Shown: positions 1 to 7,172 of the stretch, one piece after another
Layout: every line of letters begins with the position of its first letter
Position numbering within the stretch: position 1 is the first letter of the stretch
Source of the DNA: an uncultured bacterium
GTDB taxonomy: Bacteria; Bacillota; Clostridia; Oscillospirales; Ruminococcaceae
NCBI GenBank assembly: GCA_905215595.1
Contig: CAJMQZ010000092.1
Location: forward strand, 1 to 8,050
Direction of reading: 5' to 3'
Length of the DNA: 8,050 nt
The notes under the pieces: model-generated
The model's input: only the letters and a program-made list of their open reading frames with translations
Database searches by the model: none
Told to the model about the DNA's origin: nothing
Translations under genes and position numbers: made by a program

Positions 1-1108
<1,108 letters not shown>

Positions 1109-1116
1109 GGTAAAAA

Positions 1117-1124
1117 CTCCTCTC
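1117..1124 (-). promoter_or_regulatory. Ribosome binding site of pgk
   Basis: On the minus strand GAGAGGAG precedes the pgk ATG with an 8-nt spacer after AGGAG. It fixes the start at 1108, where the conserved PGK N-terminus also begins. Confidence 0.85.
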
Positions 1125-1159
1125 AAGTTATAATTCTGAACCAGAGTCTCGCTCACAAT

Positions 1160-1174
1160 CGGGGCGTTGCCCCG
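1160..1174 (-). promoter_or_regulatory. GC-rich hairpin at the 5' end of the pgk leader
   Basis: On the minus strand CGGGGC-AAC-GCCCCG forms a 6-bp all-GC stem with a 3-nt loop. The transcription start predicted from the -10 box is near 1178, so the hairpin would begin within about 5 nt of the mRNA 5' end. No U-run follows, so it is not a terminator. A 5'-end hairpin can protect an mRNA from 5'-dependent decay; that role is inferred here. Confidence 0.55.
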
Positions 1175-1184
1175 TACAGCTACT

Positions 1185-1213
1185 ATTATAAACAAAAACT
1201 GCGCGCATTGCAA
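1185..1213 (-). promoter_or_regulatory. Sigma-A type promoter of pgk
   Basis: On the minus strand a -35 box TTGCAA (1208-1213, 5 of 6 consensus bases, TTGACA) is followed by exactly 17 nt and a perfect -10 box TATAAT (1185-1190). Transcription would start near 1178, leaving a leader of about 70 nt before the pgk ATG. The sequence upstream of -35 (about 1214-1250) is AT-rich and could act as an UP element. This gives pgk strong independent expression, as expected for a glycolytic gene. Confidence 0.88.
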
Positions 1214-1230
1214 GGATATGAGATAGATAA

Positions 1231-1241
1231 TTGTTTAACAA
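1231..1241. promoter_or_regulatory. Small dyad upstream of the pgk promoter (candidate operator)
   Basis: TTGTTTAACAA is a perfect 5+1+5 inverted repeat whose edge is about 18 nt upstream of the -35 box. It lies in an AT-rich stretch, so chance is a real possibility. It resembles half-sites of redox regulators of the Rex type (TTGTTAA/TTAACAA) but lacks the usual spacing between half-sites. I would not assign a regulator. Confidence 0.25.
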
Positions 1242-1335
1242 ACATTTGCCGTTGTTGCACGGAAATGTGTCTATTTTGCCCGAAGTGCGGTTTTTTCTGC
1301 CCGCAGACGCCGGAAATGCTGTTTTCCTTCACGAC

Positions 1336-1375
1336 AAAAGGGGTCGAAAAACACCCACAGGCGTTTCTCGACCCC
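1336..1375 (-). terminator. Intrinsic terminator of the nusA-infB-ribF operon
   Basis: It lies 31 nt after the ribF stop. On the minus strand the arms GGGGTCGAGAAACGCC and GGTGTTTTTCGACCCC pair over 16 bp around a TGTG loop, followed by TTTTG. Two positions pair as G-U only in minus-strand RNA; the plus-strand RNA would have A-C mismatches there, and no T-run follows on that side. Direction is therefore minus. The T-run is short (four), so some read-through is possible. Confidence 0.85.
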
Positions 1376-1406
1376 AAATAAAAATAATTTTTCCGCTGTT
1401 GATGCG

Positions 1407-2324
1407 TTATGCAAAATATTCCTGTGCGCGGCGGGCGGCATCGTTGATGCAGTCCCGCAGCTGGTCCAGCGTATCAAACTTTTTGCTGGGGCTCAGGTAA
1501 GCGTGGAACTCCACCACCGGGTCGGTGCCGTACAGGTTGCCGGAAAAGCCCGGGATAAAAGTCTCACAGGTCACCTTGGTGGCGTCATCGTTCACAGTAG
1601 GGCGGCTGCCCAGACCGGTGGCCGAGGGATACCACACCCCGTTGATGCAGGTGCGGGTGATATAAATGCCGCTGCGTGGCATCTGGAAGCCCTGCGGGTA
1701 CAGCTGATTGATGGTGGGCACACCGAGGGTGTGCCCCAGCCCTGCCCCGTGCTGCACCGCAAAGCGGATGGCATAGGGCATACCCAGCATGGCGTTGGCG
1801 GCGGGAATGTCCCCGCCCTCCAGCGCGGTGCGGATGCGGGTGGAGGACACCGGCTTTTCCTCAAACTGAGCCATGGGCACCACCACTACCTCTACCCCAA
1901 GAGGGGCACAGAGGGTGCGCAGCAGCTCCGGCGTACCGGCAGCCTTTGCACCAAAGGTGAAGTTTTCGCCACAGAACAGCGCCCGTGCGTGGCAGTTTTC
2001 CACGATTCCGCGCACAAACTCCTCCGGGCTCAGCGCCTTGATCGCCTCAAAGTCCGGGGTAAGGTAATACTCCACCCCAAGGCTGTGGATCAGGGCGTGC
2101 TTATCCTCGGTGGAGAGCAGGCGCTTGCCCTTCATTTTATTTTCCACCGGCAGGCGGAAGGTGAACACCGCCGGGGCTGCATCATGGGTCTTTGCCCACT
2201 GCACAGCCCCTTCGATCACCGCCCGGTGGCCGATATGGATGCCGTCAAAGTAGCCCATGGCCACGGCGGTGCCTTTTTCAGGCTGTGCCAGCGGCAGTGG
2301 GGCAAACTGAGAAATGATTTGCAT
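1407..2324 (-). CDS. ribF: Bifunctional riboflavin kinase / FAD synthetase RibF
   Basis: Cytosolic enzyme that phosphorylates riboflavin to FMN and adenylates FMN to FAD. It has 305 residues, the usual length. The N-terminal adenylyltransferase domain (about 1-170) shows GYFDGIHIGH (24-33, the HxGH nucleotide motif), CGENFTFG (118-125) and SSTRIR (160-165). The C-terminal riboflavin kinase domain (about 185-305) shows GHTLGVPTIN (197-206), GLGSRPT (237-243), the expected catalytic Glu at E254 in CETF, and NLYG (263-266). The kinase loop departs from the common GRxLGxPTAN: it has His for Arg and Ile for Ala, but keeps the metal-binding Thr204 and Asn206. The ATG at 2324 has AAAGGAA about 9 nt upstream and lies 21 nt after the truB stop. 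It is the last gene of the operon. Confidence 0.96.
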   Translation of the reverse strand: MQIISQFAPLPLAQPEKGTAVAMGYFDGIHIGHRAVIEGAVQWAKTHDAAPAVFTFRLPVENKMKGKRLLSTEDKHALIHSLGVEYYLTPDFEAIKALSPEEFVRGIVENCHARALFCGENFTFGAKAAGTPELLRTLCAPLGVEVVVVPMAQFEEKPVSSTRIRTALEGGDIPAANAMLGMPYAIRFAVQHGAGLGHTLGVPTINQLYPQGFQMPRSGIYITRTCINGVWYPSATGLGSRPTVNDDATKVTCETFIPGFSGNLYGTDPVVEFHAYLSPSKKFDTLDQLRDCINDAARRAQEYFA

Positions 2325-2345
2325 GGGTCTTGTTTCCTTTATTGC

Positions 2346-3230
2346 TCAATTACGTTCCACGAACAGTTTTTCCACCCGGAGCACCCCGCCGGTGATGTTG
2401 GCAAGGCCAAGGAACTGCCCGGCGGCATTGCGCACCCGGTAGCGTCCGTCTGCTGCGGGGTAGCGGCTGGTGGGACAGCCGTTGTACAGGTGCTGCTCCA
2501 CCCATGGCTCCACCATCAGCAGCGGCAGCGGGGTGAACACGCTTTCCACCGGCAGCATCAATGCTTCCAGTGCAGCGCTCCCCTGCTCCTTTGCGGCAAG
2601 AATTTCTTCCAGCGTGTGGGCATCTGCTTCGGTGTACAGACCGGCAGCAGTGCGGCGCAGAGCGCTCATGGTGCCCTTCTGCCCCATGGCGGCGGCGATC
2701 TCCTCCAGCAGGGTGCGGATATAGGTGCCCTTGGAGCAGCGCACCGTCAGTGCATACTCGTTTTCTGCCGGACTGCCGCCGTACTCGATGCCGTAAATTT
2801 CAATGGGGCGCGCCTTGCGCTCCACGGTCACGCCCTCGCGCGCCAGCTTATACAGCGGCTGGCCGTTGATCTTGACTGCCGAGTACATGGGCGGCACCTG
2901 CATCTGCGGGCCGATAAACTGCGGCAGTACAGCCAGCAGTTCCTTTTCCCCGGCGGTGACGGGGGCAGTCTCCAGCACCGTGCCGGTGCTATCGCCGGTA
3001 TCGGTGCGTGCACCCAGGCGCAGGGTGGCACGGTAGGCTTTATCATGGTTCAGCTGCAGGTCCACCGCCTTGCTGGCACCGCCGCAGAACACCGGCAGAA
3101 CGCCGGTGGCCATGGGGTCTAGCGTACCGCTGTGCCCCAGCTTGCGGGTGCCCAGCACGCCGCGCAGCTTTGCCACCACATCAAAGCTGGTCCAGTCCAT
3201 GGGCTTGTCAACGATCAGGATGCCCTGCAT
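2346..3230 (-). CDS. truB: tRNA pseudouridine(55) synthase TruB
   Basis: Isomerises U55 to pseudouridine in the T-loop of nearly all tRNAs. It has 294 residues, normal for the family. The N-terminus carries ILIVDKP (4-10) and the catalytic motif GHSGTLDPMATG (32-43) with nucleophile Asp38. Further conserved blocks are YRATLRLG (66-73, active-site Tyr66), MYSAVKINGQ (115-124) and CSKGTYIRTL (165-174, Tyr170 and Arg172). Residues from about 230 form the small C-terminal PUA-like region. The ATG directly abuts the nrnA stop (TAA-ATG). Its ribosome binding site lies within the last codons of nrnA, so translation is probably coupled. Leu37, next to the catalytic Asp, is encoded by CTA, a codon that is otherwise nearly absent from these genes. 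Confidence 0.97.
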   Translation of the reverse strand: MQGILIVDKPMDWTSFDVVAKLRGVLGTRKLGHSGTLDPMATGVLPVFCGGASKAVDLQLNHDKAYRATLRLGARTDTGDSTGTVLETAPVTAGEKELLAVLPQFIGPQMQVPPMYSAVKINGQPLYKLAREGVTVERKARPIEIYGIEYGGSPAENEYALTVRCSKGTYIRTLLEEIAAAMGQKGTMSALRRTAAGLYTEADAHTLEEILAAKEQGSAALEALMLPVESVFTPLPLLMVEPWVEQHLYNGCPTSRYPAADGRYRVRNAAGQFLGLANITGGVLRVEKLFVERN

Positions 3231-4220
3231 TTATGCTTCCTCCTGCGGTGCGTCCAGCTCGGCTTCCACCTCTGCCAGAATTGCATTTTTTGCGTTTTCC
3301 AGATTGCCCAGCAGCTCACAGCCTGCAGCGCGGCTGTGACCGCCTCCGCCCAGACGCCGGGCGATGGCGCAGGCGTCCACGCCCTTTGCGGTGCGCACGC
3401 TGATGCGGTAGCTGCCGCCGGGCTGCTGGCGCAGGGTCAGACCCACCTTGACTCCCTCGATGCTGATGGGCAGACTGGTCAGTTCCTCCAGATCTGCGGG
3501 GTCTACCCCGCTCTGCCGGATCTCGTCCCTCGTCAGGTAGATCAGGGCGCAGCGGCCGTCCAGATAGTATTCCAGATGGTTGCGGGCGATGCGCTCGGCC
3601 TCCATGCGGGCACGAGGCTTGGTGTCGAACAGCAGGGTGTTCAGCTCTTCCACATGGCAGCCCGCCTCGATGAGCTTTGCCGCCACAAGGTGGGTGTTGG
3701 CCGTGGTGGCCGAGAACCGGAAGCACCCGGTGTCGGTGGCTACGCCGGTGTACAGGCAGTCGGCAATGTGCGGGGTGATGTCCACCCCCATTTCCAGAAT
3801 GACCCGGTACATCAGCTCTGCGGCTGCGGCCGCGGTGCTGTCCAGCAGGGTAAAGTCGGCATAGCCGCTGTTGCCCGCGTGGTGGTCGATGCACAGATCG
3901 ACATGGCGGCTGTAGCGGGGCACGCCGTTGCCCTCGCCAAACAGCTGCAGCCCGGCCACGTCCACGGCAACCACCGTTTCCGGCTCGAACTCGCCCTTGA
4001 ACAGGTGCGCATTGGTAAAGGCATAGCGGGCCGGGATCGTGTCGGAGCAGAGCACCGCTGCATTCTTGTCCAGAGCTTTCAGGGCATAATACAGGGCGCT
4101 GCCGCAGCCGACGGTATCACCGTCCGGGTTTTTGTGGCACAGGATCAAAATGTTGTCGGCAGACTTCAGGCGCTGGGCCATCTGCTGCACACTCAACGGT
4201 TCCGTCATCCGATGTTCCAT
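3231..4220 (-). CDS. nrnA: DHH-family bifunctional oligoribonuclease / pAp phosphatase NrnA
   Basis: DHH/DHHA1 phosphoesterase. Family members degrade nanoRNAs of 2-5 nt and often dephosphorylate pAp; some cleave cyclic dinucleotides or their linear products. There are 329 residues. DHH-domain motifs are CHKNPDGDT (28-36; H29, D33, D35 bind metal), VAVDVA (84-89, D87), IDHHAGN (111-117) and TGVATDTG (158-165, D163). The DHHA1 domain ends with the substrate-binding GGGGHSRAAG (291-300). There is no CBS, PAS or membrane segment, so it is the short soluble NrnA type, not GdpP. The start is uncertain: before ATG 4220 the GGAAAGG touches the start codon, while ATG 4208 (residue 5) has AAAGGA about 11 nt upstream, a more usable distance. 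The gene begins 27 nt after rbfA. The substrate preference cannot be read from sequence. Confidence 0.93.
   Translation of the reverse strand: MEHRMTEPLSVQQMAQRLKSADNILILCHKNPDGDTVGCGSALYYALKALDKNAAVLCSDTIPARYAFTNAHLFKGEFEPETVVAVDVAGLQLFGEGNGVPRYSRHVDLCIDHHAGNSGYADFTLLDSTAAAAAELMYRVILEMGVDITPHIADCLYTGVATDTGCFRFSATTANTHLVAAKLIEAGCHVEELNTLLFDTKPRARMEAERIARNHLEYYLDGRCALIYLTRDEIRQSGVDPADLEELTSLPISIEGVKVGLTLRQQPGGSYRISVRTAKGVDACAIARRLGGGGHSRAAGCELLGNLENAKNAILAEVEAELDAPQEEA
3239..3244 (-). promoter_or_regulatory. Ribosome binding site of truB inside nrnA
   Basis: A full AGGAGG on the minus strand ends 8 nt before the truB ATG. It is encoded by the final Gln-Glu-Glu codons of nrnA. Ribosomes finishing nrnA would uncover or reuse this site, which suits coupled translation. 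Confidence 0.85.
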
Positions 4221-4247
4221 CCTTTCCGCAAGGCTGTAAAGTGTGTT

Positions 4248-4637
4248 TTACTCCTCGGTCTCCCCGGCTTCGGGCTGTGCCTCGGCCTCACCGCTGACGT
4301 TCAGGCTGCGCAGCAGCTCATTGATGTGGGCTGCATAGGCGGCACCGTCGTCCTCCACAAAGATGAACCGGGGTGCTTTGCGGATGTGCATCTTCTTGCT
4401 CACTTCGGTGCGCACATGACCGGCGGCGCGGTTCAGCGCCTCGATGGCAGGCTTGGGGCCGTCCGCGCGGCCCATCACGCTCACATACACCTTGGCCACA
4501 TCCAGGTCGGGGGTCACGTCCAGACGGGTGACGGTCAGCAGGCCGCCCTCCAGCCGCGGGTCCTTCAGACGCCCGATGATGGCAATGATCTCGCGCTTCA
4601 TATCCTGCGCCAGACGGCCCATATTTTTCTGAGACAT
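4248..4637 (-). CDS. rbfA: 30S ribosome-binding factor RbfA
   Basis: Late 30S assembly factor that binds near the 16S rRNA 5' helix and supports maturation and cold adaptation. It has 129 residues, within the family range. A single KH-like domain covers about residues 4-112. It includes RLAQDMKREI near the N-terminus, the DPRL segment after helix 1, the beta-strand TVTRLDVTPDLDVAKVYVSV, and the C-terminal block RKAPRFIFVEDD followed by the INELL helix. The last 17 or so residues are an acidic Glu/Ala tail of low complexity. AAAGGAG (4645-4651) lies 7 nt before the ATG. A 66-nt gap with a long hairpin separates it from infB, so its expression may be set apart from the IF2 message. Confidence 0.95.
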   Translation of the reverse strand: MSQKNMGRLAQDMKREIIAIIGRLKDPRLEGGLLTVTRLDVTPDLDVAKVYVSVMGRADGPKPAIEALNRAAGHVRTEVSKKMHIRKAPRFIFVEDDGAAYAAHINELLRSLNVSGEAEAQPEAGETEE

Positions 4638-4655
4638 TCGGTTTCTCCTTTAAAC

Positions 4656-4693
4656 AAACTTCTCTGGCATCGTTGCCGGTGCCAGAGAAATCC
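4656..4693 (-). promoter_or_regulatory. Intercistronic hairpin between infB and rbfA
   Basis: On the minus strand TTCTCTGGCA (4680-4689) pairs perfectly with TGCCAGAGAA (4660-4669) across a 10-nt loop. The stem extends by U-G, A-U, G-U and G-U pairs to about 14 bp. It starts 10 nt after the infB stop. The sequence after the core stem is GTTTGTTTAAAGG, which is U-rich and runs straight into the rbfA ribosome binding site. It could be a leaky terminator, an RNA processing or stabilising stem, or a modulator of rbfA translation. The sequence does not decide among these. Confidence 0.65.
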
Positions 4694-4703
4694 TCAAAAA
4701 ATC

Positions 4704-7172
4704 TTAGTCGCGGTACTCTTCCATCTTGAAGGCCTCGTACACGTCGCCTTCCTTGACGTCGGCAAACTTCTCCAGGGTCACGCCGCACTCGTAGCCCTCG
4801 GCCACTTCCTTGGCGTCATCCTTGAAGCGCTTCAGGGATGCGATCTCGTCCTCGGCAATGACGATGCCGTCACGCACCACGCGCACCTTGCTGTCGCGGG
4901 TGATCTTGCCGCTGGTCACGCGGCAGCCTGCAACGGTGCCCACGTTGGAGATCTTGTACACCTGACGGACCTGCAGCTCGCCCAGAGACACCTCGCGGAA
5001 CTTGGGAGCCAGCATGCCCTTCATAGCGTCGGTGACATCGTTGATGGCATCATAGATGACGCGGTACATACGCATTTCCACCTTGGTGGCAGCAGCTTCT
5101 TCCTTGGCCACATTGTCCGGGCGGACGTTGAAGCCGATGATGATGGCGTTGGAGGCATCGGCCAGATCCACGTCGGACTTGCTGATGGCACCGACACCGG
5201 CATGGATGACACGCACGCGCACCTCTTCGTTGGAGATCTTCTCCAGACTCTGCTTCACAGCCTCGGCAGAACCCTGCACATCGGCCTTGACCACGATGGC
5301 CAGTTCCTTCATGTCGTTCTGAGCCATCTGGCTGAACAGGTTATCCAGCGTGACCTTCTGGAAGGAGGAGAACTGCTTCTCCTTGGCGGCAGCAATGCGC
5401 TGCTCGGCCAGCTCACGGGCCAGACGCTCGTCCTCAACAGCCTCGAACAGGTCGCCTGCTTCCGGCACTGCGGTCAGGCCGGTGATCTCCACAGGGGTAG
5501 AGGGGCCGGCATCGCTCAGCAGCTGGCCCTTGTCGCTGCGCATGGTGCGCACGCGGCCCACAGCGGTGCCGGCAATGATCACATCGCCGGAGTGCAGGGT
5601 GCCGTTCTGCACCAGAATGGTGGCAATGGGGCCCTGGCCCTTGTCCAGACGGGCCTCGACGACCGCACCCTTGGCGCGGCGGTTGGGGTTTGCCTTCAGC
5701 TCCATGACCTCAGCTTCCAGAGCAATGCGCTCCAGCAGGTCGTTGATGCCCATGCCGGTCAGGGCAGACACCGGGATGCAGGCCACATCGCCGCCCCAGT
5801 CCTCGGTGATGATGCCGTACTTGGTCAGGCCTTCCATCACGCGCTCGGGGTTTGCGGTGGGCTTATCCATCTTGTTCATTGCCACGATGAGCTTGACGTT
5901 TGCAGCCTTGGCGTGGTTGATGGACTCGATGGTCTGGGGCATGATGCCGTCGTCGGCAGCAACCACCAGAACGGCGATATCGGTCATGTTGGCACCGCGG
6001 GCACGCATGGAGGTGAACGCCTCGTGGCCCGGGGTATCCAGGAAGGTGATGAGGCTGTCGTTGACCTTGACCTGATATGCACCGATGGCCTGCGTGATGC
6101 CGCCGGCCTCGCCTGCGGTAACGTTGGTCTTGCGGATGGCATCCAGAATACTGGTCTTGCCGTGGTCAACGTGGCCCATGACGCAGACCACCGGGGGACG
6201 CTCCACCAGATCCTCCTGCGAATCCTCTTCCTGGGTGAACAGGCGCTCCTCGATGGTCACATGCACCTCGTGCTCGACCTTTGCGTGGAACTCCTCCGCC
6301 AGCAGGGATGCGGTATCAAAGTCGATGACGTCGTTGATGGCATGCATCTCGCCCATCTGCATGAACTTGGCAATGACCTTGCCGGCCTGCTGCTTCAGGC
6401 GGGCAGCCAGCTCACCGACGGTGATCTCATCGGGGATCAGGACCTTCAGCTGCGCATTGCGGGCCTTTTCCAGCTGGATGCGCTGCAGACGCTCGAACTC
6501 GGTCTCGCGCTTGCCCTTCTGGAACTGCTGGCGCTGGCGCTGGCCGCGCTGGGTGAACTTCTGCTTGTTGCCCTGCGGGGTGGGCTTGCGGCGGTTCTCG
6601 GTGTTCTTGGTGGAAGCCAGATCATCGTAACGGGCATCGAAGCGGTCCACGTTCATATCCACAGTGCGGGTATCCACGGTGACCTGATTGTCCTCGCGGC
6701 GCACGGACACAGCCTGTGCCGGAGCAGCGGATGCCTTGGCACCGGTCTCACGAGCCAGCTCACTGAGAGAAACGGTCTTTTCCTCGCGCTTCTTGTGCTG
6801 CTCGTTCTTCTTTTCGTTATGCTTATTGCCGTTCTTATCCTGCTGGGCAGGCTCTGCCTTTTTGGCGGCAGGCTGCTCCGGCTTCTTTTCCGCCTTGGGA
6901 GCTTCGGGCTTTTTCTCGGCCTTCTTCTCGGCCTTCTTCTCAGTGGGCTTCGGCTCTTCCTTTGCGGCCTTGGCGCTGTTCAGGAATTCGTCCAGATTTG
7001 CCACGCTGTTATCCTTGCTGAACTTTTCCAGCAGGTAGTTCAGCTCGTTCTCCTCCAGAGTGGAGCTGTTCTTCTTGCCGGTGCTGCCCATAGCGGCCAG
7101 TTCGTCCAGCACCTTCTTTGCGGAAAGGTTCAGATCCTTTGCAAAGTCACTCACTTTATATTTTACGGTCAT
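4704..7172 (-). CDS. infB: Translation initiation factor IF-2
   Basis: GTPase that brings fMet-tRNA to the 30S P site and promotes 50S joining. It has 822 residues. An N-terminal IF2_N segment (about 1-53) is followed by a charged Lys/Glu/Ala/Pro linker (about 66-135) with AEKK repeats, a basic Gln/Arg-rich stretch (195-225) and a second IF2_N segment (about 244-295). The G domain begins near 326: G1 GHVDHGKT (333-340), G2 GGIT (357-360), G3 DTPGH (379-383), G4 NKMD (433-436), G5 SAL (469-471). Domain II, domain III and the fMet-tRNA-binding C-terminal barrel fill about 500-822. All GTPase motifs are intact. The start is supported by AGGAGG (7183-7188) and by the ATGA overlap with ylxQ. I see no convincing internal start for a shorter isoform. 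Confidence 0.98.
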   Translation of the reverse strand: MTVKYKVSDFAKDLNLSAKKVLDELAAMGSTGKKNSSTLEENELNYLLEKFSKDNSVANLDEFLNSAKAAKEEPKPTEKKAEKKAEKKPEAPKAEKKPEQPAAKKAEPAQQDKNGNKHNEKKNEQHKKREEKTVSLSELARETGAKASAAPAQAVSVRREDNQVTVDTRTVDMNVDRFDARYDDLASTKNTENRRKPTPQGNKQKFTQRGQRQRQQFQKGKRETEFERLQRIQLEKARNAQLKVLIPDEITVGELAARLKQQAGKVIAKFMQMGEMHAINDVIDFDTASLLAEEFHAKVEHEVHVTIEERLFTQEEDSQEDLVERPPVVCVMGHVDHGKTSILDAIRKTNVTAGEAGGITQAIGAYQVKVNDSLITFLDTPGHEAFTSMRARGANMTDIAVLVVAADDGIMPQTIESINHAKAANVKLIVAMNKMDKPTANPERVMEGLTKYGIITEDWGGDVACIPVSALTGMGINDLLERIALEAEVMELKANPNRRAKGAVVEARLDKGQGPIATILVQNGTLHSGDVIIAGTAVGRVRTMRSDKGQLLSDAGPSTPVEITGLTAVPEAGDLFEAVEDERLARELAEQRIAAAKEKQFSSFQKVTLDNLFSQMAQNDMKELAIVVKADVQGSAEAVKQSLEKISNEEVRVRVIHAGVGAISKSDVDLADASNAIIIGFNVRPDNVAKEEAAATKVEMRMYRVIYDAINDVTDAMKGMLAPKFREVSLGELQVRQVYKISNVGTVAGCRVTSGKITRDSKVRVVRDGIVIAEDEIASLKRFKDDAKEVAEGYECGVTLEKFADVKEGDVYEAFKMEEYRD
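6913..6941 (-). repeat. 12-bp tandem repeat in the IF2 linker
   Basis: About 2.4 copies of the 12-nt unit TTCTCGGCCTTC (plus strand) encode the Ala-Glu-Lys-Lys repeats of the flexible IF2 linker, near residues 78-87. The period is a multiple of three, so copy-number change would keep the frame. Linker length is known to vary between strains in IF2 of many species. Confidence 0.75.

Noticed and set aside
1130..1137. A second TATAA-like -10 box just before the pgk ribosome binding site
   Set aside because: No -35 box at 16-18 nt, and the position would leave almost no leader. The upstream TTGCAA/TATAAT pair is far better.
1151..1160. Minus-strand ATTGTGAGCG, which resembles part of the lac operator
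   Set aside because: Only one arm matches, with no symmetric partner, and the lineage and gene context do not fit a LacI site. It is most likely chance.
1278..1295. A plus-strand CCG...CGG followed by six Ts, as a possible terminator
   Set aside because: The stem is only three base pairs, and there is no plus-strand gene to terminate.
1503..3122. A 539-codon plus-strand open frame
   Set aside because: Same cause: it is the in-register complement of ribF and truB, with no recognisable domain.
4318..4788. Minus-strand 156-codon frame across the infB/rbfA junction
   Set aside because: It overlaps the intact rbfA and infB frames, has Arg/Gly/Pro-rich composition typical of a frame-shifted reading, and has no family motif.
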